NCBI GenBank assembly: GCA_028583685.1 | Contig: JAMXIF010000065.1 | Span: 38,609,622 to 38,673,621 of the forward strand | Length of the DNA stretch: 64,000 bases | Origin: Petaurus breviceps papuanus | Lineage: Eukaryota > Chordata > Mammalia > Diprotodontia > Petauridae | Direction: 5' to 3' | Shown here: piece after piece, positions 10,661 through 21,625 of the stretch | Layout of the letters: each line of letters starts with the position of its first letter | Position numbering within the stretch: the stretch's first letter is position 1 | Position numbers and translations under genes: made by a program | The notes under the pieces: generated by a model | Databases searched by the model: none | Told to the model about the DNA's origin: nothing | The model's input: only the letters and a program-made list of their open reading frames with translations

Positions 10661-11240
10661 AGTGACCTGCCAAGATGATGGAATAGGAAAGAGCAGTATA
10701 GCCCAGATCATCATACATTCACCTTTCCCTAATTAATGCAACACAAAGAAAAGGCATCAGACCACGTTCTGATTGGTTAGTCCAGGCAAAAATGATATTG
10801 TCATTTTCCCAGCCCTGATTTTTATGGAAAGATAGAAAGAAGACTTCAAGTCACTAGCGACAGTGTTTAGTCAGGAGGTTGGAGGGTAATGCATGGAGGC
10901 TTCCAGGATAGATCAGCTGGGGATCTGGACCTGTACAATTGGAAAAGAAGAGGTGAGAGGCGAAAGACAAAAGGCCTGACATAGTACAAGAGTAGAACCA
11001 AGTACCAGCTGAGAACTAGCCCATATGGGGATCAGCTAAAGGAATTAGATGGAAAGAAGGTTGAGGATAGGGGTATGATGTTTCAGCCTTCAAATATTTT
11101 TCTTGTCTGACATGTAGAGAAGGGATTAACAATTTTCTGCTCAGTCCTCCAGCCCAACAACTAGAATAAATAGTTGGATGTAATAATGAAGTAGATTTTC
11201 CTTGATGTAAGGGAAAATCTGTGCTGCAGTTCAGGCCTGC
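10660..11240 (+). mobile_element. Possible L1 5' UTR fragment
   Basis: It begins with a form of the L1 start (GCCAAGATGATGGAATAGG, compare GCCAAGATGGCGGA) followed by GC-richer, frame-less sequence. No ORF1 follows. Assignment rests on the first 30 bases only. Confidence 0.4.
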
Positions 11241-11350
11241 TGGTTTTTCCCCTGTTCTTCCCTTTTGTCATCTAATATAACATCTATTCCCTTATGATGG
11301 CTATTTTTTCTTCCTTATTCTCCTTCCCTTCTGCCCAGCCCCTTCTACCC

Positions 11351-11356
<6 letters not shown>

Positions 11357-11415
<59 letters not shown>
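11357..11415. repeat. (CA)n microsatellite
   Basis: A CA dinucleotide run, nearly uninterrupted. Confidence 0.97.
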
Positions 11416-11437
11416 GAAATTTCTAACTTTCTACTTG

Positions 11438-11693
11438 GGGTGTTTCAAAAGTTTTAATGTACTTCAAAGCTGAGCTTAAAAGCACAAAATGACTACAATG
11501 AATATGATTTAGATGATCACACATGTTTAACCTATATCAGATTACTTGACATCTTAGGGAGGAAGAAGGGGAGAGAGGGACAAAGTATAGAATTTGAAAC
11601 TCAAAACTTAAAAAAACCCATAATTTTAAAAAAATATATAATTGAATAAAAGTTAAATATTAGTTTAAAAAAACTGTACCAAGACTTTGGCAT
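11438..11693. mobile_element. Mariner-like terminal repeats around an L1 3' tail
   Basis: GGGTGTTTCAAAAGTTTTAA at about 11438 and the inverted GTACCAAGACTTTGGCAT at 11676-11693 look like the terminal inverted repeats of a short mariner-type element. Between them, 11490-11660 resembles a marsupial L1 3' UTR end (CATGTTTAACCTATATCAG, then AACTCAAAACTTA), as if an L1 had landed in the element. Confidence 0.45.
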
Positions 11694-11699
11694 TTTGAT

Positions 11700-12440
11700 T
11701 TTTACATACTGCCTTTGAATTTACCAATCTAGAAATTTTAGTTCCCTTGCTCACTTGCATTTCCATGTCTTGTGATCTCAAAATTAGAGACCAATCAGAT
11801 CCATCCGAATGAACACCATTCTCTAGCTCAACTTCTTACGCCTTCCATTATTTCCCCCCACCCCCAGAAAAAAAATAACTCATTGAATCCTAGCAGGAGC
11901 ATCTTTTGGGTGGGAGAAGTAGGAAACTATTCCCACCCTGCTTAGGAGAAAGGAAGCTCAGGGACTTAAGAAGGGGAGTGTCTGGAGAGCTGGGAATTAA
12001 ATAAAACGTAGATGGGTCTTTTGGGGAGTAATGTTATATAATAAATTATAATTAATCAGGATAATGCGGGTTTCTCCTGGACAAAAACGTGGCTAACCAC
12101 CATTGAGAAAATGGCTTAAAAGTCTAGGAGTGAAGTTTGGGGAGTTGGCTTGAGGCTCTCCTCTAATGGTGTCAGACCCAGCTCTGTGTGTGTGGGCACC
12201 TGTGAGCTTGTAGACTTGACCCTGGCAGTGGGAGGAGGGCAATCTACTGTTTGCAGTTTGAAATAAAAGCCATCATAGAGTCTCTTCTACTCTATAGGAC
12301 CTTCCCTGTTTCTTTTTTGGGTTTATATGAAGAATGATTGTGTTAGAAGCTTCTTCTTATAAAACTTATAATTCTCAAAGAAATTAATTATTTATAAATT
12401 AATTATTTATATAGTTCCTTCATTCAGTGAGTGAATGAGA
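11700..12440. other. Unassigned; no gene seen
   Basis: No open frame of note. A polyadenylation-like AATAAA lies near 12262 after a moderately GC-rich stretch (12120-12280), which could be an old LTR or a 3' end, but I cannot place it. Confidence 0.35.
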
Positions 12441-12592
12441 GAAAGAGAGAGAGAGAGANNNNNNNNNNNNNNNNNNNNNNNNNNNNNNNNNNNNNNNNNN
12501 NNNNNNNNNNNNNNNNNNNNNNNNNNNNNNNNNNNNNNNNNNNNNNNNNNNNNNNNNNAGAGGAGAGAGAGAGAGAGAGAAGAGAAATAGAA
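12440..12592. repeat. (GA)n repeat with an assembly gap (N at 12459-12558)
   Basis: A GA-rich repeat flanks a run of exactly 100 N, a conventional placeholder size, so the real length is unknown. Confidence 0.98.
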
Positions 12593-12599
12593 CAAAAAA

Positions 12600-13325
12600 T
12601 TATTTTGAGATATGTATTCTAGAAGTACTAAATAAATGTATTATTGTTAGAATATAAAAAATCTCAACAAAGACCACTTGGTAATATTTCCTTCCTGGGC
12701 TCTCTGAGAGCACATTGTGTCTTTCACTCCTATGATTTTATCACATTTTATTTGGCATCCATATGTATCTAGTCATTTTCCTTCTCTTGAGAAGGTCAAT
12801 TTTATGGGAACAAAGACTGGATTTTATCTCAATTTTGAGTCCCTTCCTGCTACCCTGGCTTACATCAACTTTTGCACAAATGCAGAACTTAACAAATTGA
12901 AAGGATATCTGGGAAGAATGCTGTGCATTCCATGTCTGCCAGGCTGACCACTCCCAGATTATGTTTTTCTTTAAATACGTCTGTCCATATGTCTTACTTT
13001 CATGCCAATTATTTTTGGAGTCTTTAAATAAATAAAAATTTCAAGAATATACACTTCAATATGTGCAATTTTGCATGTTTATCTTCATGAATTTTTTTGT
13101 ATCATGAGAAAGAAAAATCGGTGAGAATGACCTAGCACAGACTTATTCTGTGTCAGATGATTCTGGCCTGCTTGTCCAATGCAAGCGTCACATATACCTA
13201 GGCTCCTTAAGAGCCAATATGGCAAACTTTCAATAAATTTTACTATTCTTTGGCTGAAAAATAAATCCCAGGCCCTTGTCAGAATGTTTCCTGTCTTGTC
13301 TCCAAAATGCTACTAGCCTCCCAGA
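12600..13325. other. Unassigned AT-rich sequence
   Basis: No gene, SINE or LINE recognised between the GA repeat and the FAM50A retrocopy. Confidence 0.4.
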
Positions 13326-14545
13326 CACATATCCTTGACTTCTCTGCTCACTATGATGCAGTGAAGGCTGAGCTCACATCCCTACTGTGTGTCTCATAAC
13401 ACTGACTGACCTGAAGTCTAAATAGAAAGTCCTGGAGAAGGAATTTGACCAAAAGGCTAAAGTCCAAGGATCTTCAGCTAAAGCTAGAGAAACTTTGAGA
13501 AAAGGAACACTAGAAGGAAGAGAAGTGGAAGATCTCTAGGCTCTTTGACCCTGAAGGAGAAAGCAAAGCCTGAGGATGAAGAAGATGCAAATGAGGAACA
13601 TCTTTACTAGGAGGAGATCCCTTCAAAAAAGAGAAAATTAGGGAATAACTTAGCTGTGGACAAAAGTTTCCTTCCTGACTGTGACTGTGAGGAATGATAA
13701 TACAGGTTTTTAGGGGAACTTCAGCAGGAATAGGAGGCTAAGAGGGAGACTAGCAAGATCAAAGAAACTGAGTTCACCTTTAGTTCCTGGGATGGGCTCT
13801 GGGGGCTGAAGGATCATAGAGATAAGAAAGGGGAATGGGATTCAACAGTTCCTTCAGAAGACCCTTCGGATGCTGCAGAAAGACTTCAGGGAGCTGAAGT
13901 CAGCAGGAGTGAAGCAGCTCTTCTTCAGAAAGGAGGATCTGATTGTACCTCCTCATCACGTGACTTTTTGACTTCATCATCACCAAAGCCAGAGGGAAGA
14001 GTGGCCCCCTCTTTCCCTTTGACATCCATGATGATGTTTGGCTGCTCAGTCATGCCACAATGAAGGATGAGACACATGCAGGAAAGATGATACTAAGAAG
14101 TTGGTGGGAGAATAAGCATATGTTTTCAGCCTGTGACCCAGAGGAAAAAAAAATGAGACAAGTATATGATCCAATAAGGACCTATAAAAGGCAACATCTA
14201 ATCTTTGTCATCCCATCTTTCCTCTATATGCACCTGCCATCCACCCACTCTTTCCCATTTGGTAGGCCTGGCAGAGAAATTTAGCCCCTGCCTCTAGACA
14301 TCCTTCCTCCCTACAAGCTCCTTTTAATCCTCCTATTCTCCTTCATCCTGGGCTATTACCCTTTCCACTCATTTTCCAGATGTATCTGGGTCCCCTAGGT
14401 TGACACATCCAGATTGGAAGCAGACCCTGGGACCAGCATAGACTTGGGCAGGGCTGTTGGAAAACTGGTGCATGGGTTTCTACTCCAGAATTCTACTGTT
14501 ATTTACATGTTTCTTATTTTAAAATAAACAAACTTTTTTTCCCTA
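13325..14545 (+). pseudogene. FAM50A-ps: FAM50A/XAP5 processed pseudogene
   Basis: Broken plus-strand frames match FAM50A, a conserved nuclear XAP5-domain protein, in the right order and without introns. FSAHYDAVKAEL starts near 13339, DLQLKLEKL lies near 13475, [19 protein letters not shown] then [10 protein letters not shown] at about 13830-13920, EDLIVPPHH at 13935, [19 protein letters not shown] at about 13992-14050, and [20 protein letters not shown] at 14065-14124. Several frameshifts and stops separate these pieces, and the extreme N-terminus is lost or unrecognisable. An AATAAA at 14523 may mark the copied 3' end. Absence of introns points to retrotransposition by L1. It sits inside the inferred V1R A intron and is not expected to be functional. 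Confidence 0.9.
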
Positions 14546-14559
14546 GATTGTTTTTACTA

Positions 14560-15110
14560 AAGCCTATCTCTGACCCTTTTAAACCCATGCTCAAGAGATT
14601 CCAGTCATCACTAGGCTGAAATAGAAACTCTTTGGTGGTATTAAAAGGTATAACCCTTCTCTGTCCTATCTTTCTAGCTTGATTTCATGAGATTTGCCCC
14701 AATGTACTCTAAATTCTGGCTGTACTGACTGTCTCACTCTTCCTCATAAAAACGTTTCATTTTCCACTTCTCTCCCTTTGTACATTCTGTCTGTCTCTCA
14801 TTCCTGAAAACTTCTCCCCTTGGTCTATTGGGTTTCCTATTAGCCTTCAAGGCTTAATTTGTTATTTTCTCCAATTTTCCTTGGCTGAATCTCTCTGTTG
14901 TACTTTTCCCCCTCAAATACTTTGTAGTTGCCACACAGCATACATATATATGCATTTATTTAAACACAAACATATATGTATTTGTGCATACATATATGCA
15001 TATATTGCCTGTTAGAAAATATTAAGTACTTACTATGCTCCAGGCACTGTGCTAAATACTATCAATAAAAAGAAAAAAAAGACAAAAGGTAATCTCTGTT
15101 ATCAAGTATA
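14560..15110 (+). mobile_element. L2-class LINE 3' region, degraded
   Basis: Pyrimidine-rich sequence with the order of motifs seen in L2 3' ends (TTTCTAGCTTGATTTCAT, TCTAAATTCTGGCTGTACTG, AGCCTTCAAGGCTTAA). At 15005-15110 lies another old repeat (CAGGCACTGTGCTAAATACT). Confidence 0.5.
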
Positions 15111-16230
15111 ACCAAAACTTAGCTGTACATCTTGCTTCCTCTTGCTTGACCCATTGGTATTTTTTTTTGGTATCCTAAGAATCTAGCAGAAATTCTGGTT
15201 TATATTATGAACTTCTTAAAATATTTTGTATTTCACTTTTAAAAAATATTAAAATCCCCAAAGTATAAAAATGCCTTCAAATATACAGGTTTCTTCATAT
15301 ACACTCCCAATTGTTATTCATCTACATCTCCTTTATCTAAGGTAGGACAGCCTCCTACAATTCCTGGCAAAGGAGGAAATATCATCATGTTTTATATGAG
15401 TGGGATTATATAAACCCAAACTTCCACCCAGTAAGGAGAACTGGAAGAGTGTCAGGCATTGGTCAGCATCACTTTGTTAGTCTCCAGCGCAAAGAGGTAC
15501 ACAATCCTTTCTCAGTAAAGAGATAGGGAAGAGCACTTAGAGGTCATGTGATTCAGTAATTTTTGTGACAAAGAAGAATTGGAGACTTGGGAACACAGAA
15601 GGTGCTAGGCCACTTCAAAGAAAATAATAATGGAGGGACAGATCAAGAACAGGGAAATGAAGGCTCACCATAGTCACAAATAGGAAGATTTTATGCCCAG
15701 AACAAGAGGGTCAAAATCTATCCCCTTTTGTTTTTAGAAATCCATAATATCTGAAAATGTAGCATCACATGGTTGTGAACTCCATTGTCAGGTCCTTAAG
15801 TATTAGCTTTCTTCACTCCCATCTCGTAGTCTAGAGCTCTGGAACTCTTCGTCTTCCTACTTGTACTCAGGGTTCATAAGTAAAACCTTTTCCTATGCTC
15901 TAAGTTATGATTGCTTAGGATCAAGATTATTCATGAGTTTGCCACTGGGGCAGAGTTTGGGATGTTATGTTCATGAAGTCTAATGCTGAACATAATCCCT
16001 GATACAAGCTAGATGACAACCAGACCTGGGATACGAGAGGCAGAAGCCTCAGTTCTTTCCCAGTATCAGTCATAAAATTCTTGCTTTCTGTGAGAAACAG
16101 CACCATGCTTATTTAAATAAATTCCTGGTGCAATTCTTAGCACCCAGTGATACAGGAACCTGTTTTTCTCCTCTTAGAAGAAAATTTACCTCTATGAAAC
16201 TATATTTCTTGGGTAATTTTAGGGTCACTT
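15110..16230. other. Unassigned sequence in the inferred V1R A first intron
   Basis: No gene or clear repeat. A weak old-SINE resemblance at 15530-15610 is not strong enough to call. Confidence 0.4.
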
Positions 16231-16232
16231 AC

Positions 16233-16770
16233 CAGGTTGATCTCCCTTTCCAGGGCAGATGGTAGAGCCACAGGAATGATTGTGTGTGTGTGTATCTCTG
16301 TGTTCATGTAGATATACACGGGGGATGACTCTGACCAGCACCAGAATTATATGTTATACTAAGTATGAGATCATCTCCCTTCAGATCGGTGATTATGGTG
16401 TCACTTGTATAAAATTAATAGTCTTAGTGGAGAATATTTATTATGTCTGTAGAACCAAAAACAAACTTTTCTCTAAGGTGCCTATTTCCACTAACAATCC
16501 TTCTTGATTTATTATAAACCCCAAAGGAGCACCAGAAGAAAAAAGTTTCCAATGTTTGAGGAGAGAGAAAGGTGAAGTGAGAGTCAATTTGTGTCACAAA
16601 GAGCAAGACAGAATCCTTGCCGAGTGTGGAGGGCCCCTCTCTATGTGGTTTCCTACATCTTTGGTGATGATTATATATATTCTTATGGACAGTTCTTTGC
16701 AAGAACGGGTCAAACTGGTAGAATATGGATCTCTGTGTTTTTGGGGAGTAGATGGCTATGGAGCTCATGG
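16233..16770 (-). promoter_or_regulatory. Conserved upstream block of V1R A: inferred promoter and 5' non-coding exon
   Basis: Read on the minus strand, this block aligns by eye with 40580-41030 (minus) and 48590-48861 (plus). Shared words in order are CTCCTTTGG, GAGAAAAGTTT, an AT-rich ATTAATTTT stretch, AAGTGACAC-ATAATCA, and GGGAGATGATCTCA. It ends in a strong donor, CTG|GTAAGTGACC, with the exon edge at 16233. No coding frame is shared by the three copies. V1R genes are known to have upstream non-coding exons. Order, orientation and donor suggest that this is the first exon and promoter for V1R A, with an intron of about 8.7 kb. The transcription start is not visible. Confidence 0.65.
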
Positions 16771-16789
16771 ATGAAAGTTAAGTGAAGTA

Positions 16790-17150
16790 ATACCTAGTAT
16801 TAAAATCGACACTTCATAGTTTTCATTACTTATATCATCTATTATTGTGTTCATAACAATTATGTGATATTGACCTTAAAGTAGGCCAAAGTCTTGAAGT
16901 CTAAATAGCAAAAATTTCCACAGTCAACCTCCCTTTCTTCTGATGGTCTGTAGCATGAGGGTGGGAAGGGACATCTTTTGGCTGTGTGAATGGTCTAAGA
17001 AGTGATACTCCCTTATGCCTCATACTTTATTAAGGAATAACAATAAATTATAACTTTGAGTGACACCCCAATAAGCTCCATTGATAGAATTGAGGAGATA
17101 TCTTTCTTTCATGGAGCATGATACTTTTTATTATAAACTCACTGCATTCT
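16790..17150. other. Unassigned sequence upstream of the V1R A block
   Basis: No gene or repeat recognised. Confidence 0.4.
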
Positions 17151-17166
17151 TCGAAAGGGTCAGGCC

Positions 17167-17346
17167 TGGGGCAGCTAGGTGGCACAGTGAATAGAACACC
17201 GGCCCTGGACTCAGGAGGGCCTGAGTTCAAATGTGACCTCAGACACTTAACACTTACTAGCCGTGTGACCTTGGGCAAGTCACTTAACCCCAAATGCCCT
17301 GCCTTTATTTCCCTGCCTTCCCCTCTCCAAAAAGCAAAAAATAAAT
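17167..17346 (+). mobile_element. Full-length tRNA-derived SINE with perfect target-site duplication
   Basis: Starts TGGGGCAGCTAGGTGGCACA, carries CCTTGGGCAAGTCACTTAAC, and ends in an A-rich tail. The flanking 13-bp repeats AAAGGGTCAGGCC (17154-17166 and 17347-17359) are identical, so the insertion is fairly young. Confidence 0.95.
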
Positions 17347-17524
17347 AAAGGGTCAGGCCATTATTATTGATTGTGACATCAATAAAATTGAATATATCTT
17401 TTACAATTTCTTCCCTCATTTGTTTGAGGATGTATCTATTACTCATAGGTATGAAAATATGATCTGCTTATTTTCCTAATTTTCATGTCATTGTCTTAAA
17501 TATTTGTGTCAAATACCCATTTGA

Positions 17525-17750
17525 AGCAGCAAGGTGGCACACTGGAGAGAGTGAGAAGCCTGGATTCAGGAAGACTCTCCTCATGAGTTCAATTTGTCTT
17601 TAGACAACTGGTTAAGTCACAATCTTCATTTCCTTGGTTCCTCACCTATAAAAAGAGCTGGAGAAGGAAATGGCAAACAATTCCAGTATTTTTGCCAAGG
17701 AAACTCGAAATGGGTTCATGAACAGTCACATGTGATTGAAGGACTTGCTT
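17525..17750 (+). mobile_element. MIR/Mar1-type SINE, long form
   Basis: Head GCAGCAAGGTGGCACACTGG, middle GAGCTGGAGAAGGAAATGGC, and end TTTGCCAAGGAAACTCGAAA. It abuts the left edge of segmental duplication copy B. Confidence 0.75.
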
Positions 17751-18204
17751 CTACCACTGGCTCCCAAGGAAACACTTTTATCACTCCATCTGCTAATTCT
17801 TGCCATCTCTTAAACTGATAAAGTCTAATATCAATAAACACTCTGAGTATTCAAGAGTGGTATGGATTAGCACGTATTATTCTCATATGCTTTTGATTCA
17901 AGACACCTATTAATGGTTCCTGGAGGGACATGACTATGCACATGTGCAGGTTTCTACCCACTCCCAAATCCCAGGTCCATTTTGTTATACACTGCTCTGT
18001 ACTAGGAACCTAAAATAGAGGTTAAACACTATTTAATACTGTTATTGATTCACTTTTATAATCTGCTTGCATAAGTCTTTCCTGTAAAGAATTCTTGCTC
18101 TTTAATTCATCTTGGTAAAAAGGCACAATCACTGAAGACCTAGAGTTATTTCCCAGGGATTTCAGCAATATCAGCCTTCCTCTGTACTCCATTTATGGTT
18201 TTCT

Positions 18205-18400
18205 TGGCTAAGATACTGGAGGATCCCTGTAATTTCCTTATCAAGTTAATTTTATAGTAAAAAAAGGAGACAAAGATGGTTAAGTGACTTGCCCACGGTC
18301 AAACAGCTAGTAAGTGACTCAGGCTGGATCTGAACTGAGATCCTGCTAACTCCAGGCCTGGTACTCTATCCACTACAGTATTTCATTGCCCTAAATCTTA
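18205..18400 (-). mobile_element. Older MIR/Mar1-type SINE, copy-B counterpart
   Basis: Same insertion as 3560-3745, with GGTTAAGTGACTTGCCCA and matching flanks. Confidence 0.75.
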
Positions 18401-19099
18401 GAAGGAATCATCAAGGTTTTCCCAACAAGGAACTCAGTATGAAAAGAGGCATCCCTCTCATATTGATGACAAAATTTGCATGTTACTTCTTAGTGCCTTC
18501 CATCATTTACAAATGTCAGAACTATGATTGTTCCTCAGAGAACATAGAGTTTCAGAGTTGGAGGTGATTTTGGAATTTAGACCATAAAATATTTGAGGTA
18601 GCATAGATCATAAAATATAGGCTATCTTAAATTACAAGGGAGAGGAGTGCTAGAATGTAAATTATAGAAGGCTAGATATAATTCTTCAGACTTTGGCTAT
18701 CCAAGCCACTTGTATCTAGAGTTGGACAATTGACATTCATGGAAAACAGTGATACTCTCATATCATAATTTTATGAACTGTAAAAATAGTATACAGCAGG
18801 TTAAATGCTCAGAGGGAGCTGAGGATGGGAAGGAAGCAAGGGAAGAAAAGAAGTTCATTTTTTCCTTCACTGAGCAAAAAATGGGATAAATTAGGATCAA
18901 AAGGAAGATATGACCTTTGCTTGTAGTAGATGGGACCATGATGAATGAAAATGAATGAGCCTCTTTGCTCAGTGCCTTTTTTGTTCCTTTTTAATGTAAT
19001 TTTTCCTGGAGGAGAAACAGGTTTTTCCTTGGATATGACAAGATGACTAGGAGGAAGATGATGCCCCCAAAAAGTAAGAAGATAATTAAAGAAAAGCCA

Positions 19100-20520
19100 C
19101 CTTTGATGAACTCAAGTCACATGAGTAAGATGACCTACGTGCACAGGTCCTGAAAGTCCTATTGGATGTGATTGCTGAGTCACTCCCAGTGATAATTTCA
19201 AGATCATAAAAATGATAGAATGACAGGATTGGTGCAGTTCAGTGTCATCCCAATTTTCAAAAACAAAGAAAAAAAAGAAAAGAAATAAGAAACACTCTGT
19301 AAATTACAGGCCTGTTTGCTTGATTTTATTTCTGGGCAAAATTCTTATGAATAGAACATGCCAAACTAATTTAATTTTATTTTTGCTTATGATGAGCAGA
19401 GGAGATGAGTAGAATACTATAGACATCATTTACCTGGATTTTAGCAAAACCTTTTAATAAGCAATTTTTTACTGTGCTTGTTGAGCAAATAGAGAAACAT
19501 GGATTATATAAGAACACAATCAGATGAATTCATAGCTTATTGACTGTGTGGACTTAAAGGTATTGGTTAATGGTTCAATGTAAATATGCCAGATATCCAT
19601 AACAAGAGACCATAGAGAGCTGTGTTGGGTCATATACTGCTGAATAATTTTCTTAAGGACTTGAATATATGTATGAAACATGCATCCATCATAGTTACCA
19701 AAAATTTAAGACTGTGGATGATGGCTAACAAAGTCTTATGGTTAGATTCCTTAAGTTTCTTCACAGGCTAGAAAAATAATCTTAATCCAATAGGATGAAA
19801 TTCATTAAGGGTAAGTGTTCATTCCTTTACTGGAGAACAGCAATTAAAAAAAAGTTCTTTTAGTGGATGATGATTTCAATTTGATTTACTAATGTGTGAT
19901 TTAGTAGCTACAAAGTCATTACAACTTTGGCCTGTTATAAAATGGGTTTAGTTTTCAGTCAAAATAGGCATCAGTGCCTAGGCACTCTGCACTCATTAGT
20001 CTGCTTTGGGAGAGCTTTGTTCCTTTTGGCACATACCAAGTTAAGTAGGACATTGACAAGCTGGAGTATTCAGAAGAGGGTAAGCAGGATGTTGAAGGAC
20101 TTCAAGACTATTTTCTATCAGATTTATGTGAAGTAAAAGGGTATCTTTAATATGGAGAAGAGAAGACTAGGGGGTGGTGGCTGTCATGACGTATTTAAAT
20201 GACTTTCAAGTGGAGGAGGGATTAGGCTTGTTCAACTGCTTCCAGGAGTCCAGAACAAGGAGCATTGGATGACGGTTATAAAGTGAGAAGTTTAGTCTTG
20301 ATTTCAAGAAAAAAATATTCCTAAGGAGCCACCTGTACAAAGTGGGATGGTGTGCCTTGACATGTAGGAGAATTCCTTACTTGAACATCAACAAGCCAAT
20401 ATATTGGACTAGGGATTCCTTTTGTGTGGGGATTGATATAGATAGTCCTCAAAATCCCCTTTGACTCTCAAATTCTGGGAAGATGTAATTTCAGCTGAAG
20501 ATACACTCACAGGACACAAT
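19100..20520 (+). mobile_element. CR1/L3-type LINE remnant, copy-B counterpart
   Basis: Collinear with 4390-5935, but without the SINE and the TA run. The open stretch at 19927-20136 corresponds to the C-terminal piece of the copy-A remnant. It is dead in both copies. Confidence 0.72.
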
Positions 20521-20596
20521 TACTTGGAGAGGTTTTTTTTTTTTTACTAACTCATCTTTGTCATTAAACTAGGAAAGGTGCAGCATGAAAGGAATA

Positions 20597-21625
20597 TTTT
20601 TTTAAAAAAGTATTTATTTACTTTTAGTTTACAACATTCAGTTCCATAATCCCTTGAGTTTCAAATTTTCTTCACCTCCCTCTCCTTTCTCTTTACCCCC
20701 ATCATGGCATGCAATCAAACACAGAATGTACAAACACCTTCACATTAAACATTAGTCAAGTTGTAAAGAAAGATTAAAATCTATGGAGTGAACAATGACA
20801 AAGGAGAAATAAAACAAAATTTAAAAAAGAGAGAGGGAGTAATTTGCTTCAGCCTGCATTCAGACTGTAGTTCTTTCTTTGGATGTGGGATATCCCTTTC
20901 CATCATGAGTCTTTTTGGGGTTGTATTATAACCTTGCATTGCTTAGAGGAGCCCAGTCAAAGTTAGTCATCACACATATGGTGTATCTGTAGTTGTGTAC
21001 AAAGTTCCCCTGGTTCCGCTCTCCTCTCTCAGAATCAGTTTTTATGTCTCTCCAGGTTATTATGAAGTCTGCCTACCCCTCATTTCTTATAGCAAATAGT
21101 ATTCCTTTATATTCATATGCAACAACTTGTTTAGTTATTCCCCAATTTATGGGCATCCCTTTGATTTCCAATTCTTTGCCAACACAAAAAGAACTGCTAT
21201 AAATATTTTTGTACATATGGGTCCTTTTCCCAATTTTATGATCTCTTTGGGATACAGCCCTAGAAGTGGTATTGCTGGGTAAAAGTGTATGCACTTTTTT
21301 ATAGCCCTTTGAGCATAGATCCATATTGCTCTCCAGAATGATTTAATCACTTCACAACTCCACCAACAATGCATGAGTGTTCCAATTTTTCCACATCCTC
21401 ACCAGCATTTATCATTTCCCTATTTTGTCATGTTAGCCAATCTGACCAGTGGGATGTGGTACCTCAGAGTTCTTTTGATTTGCTTTTCTGTAATCAATAG
21501 TGATTTAGATAATTTTTTTCATATGCTTATAGGTATCTTTAATTTCTGCTTCTGAAAACTGCTTGTTCATATCCTTGGAATATTTATCAATTGGGGAATG
21601 ATTTGTATTCTTATATTCTTTTTTT
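20597..21625 (-). mobile_element. L1 3' end (3' UTR and ORF2 C-terminus)
   Basis: Begins with an L1 3' end (complement of GAATGTTGTAAACTAAAAG) and reads into ORF2 on the minus strand: MHCWWSCEVIKSFWRAIW and AIPLLGLYPKE are clear at 21147-21374. It stops abruptly near 21625, at nearly the same ORF2 position as the copy ending near 55265. It is the left edge of the insertion into copy B. Confidence 0.85.

Noticed and set aside
16280-16785. Short open frames in the block upstream of V1R A as possible coding exons
   Set aside because: The frames are not kept in the matching blocks at 40580-41030 and 48590-48861. Only splice donor and non-coding words are conserved.
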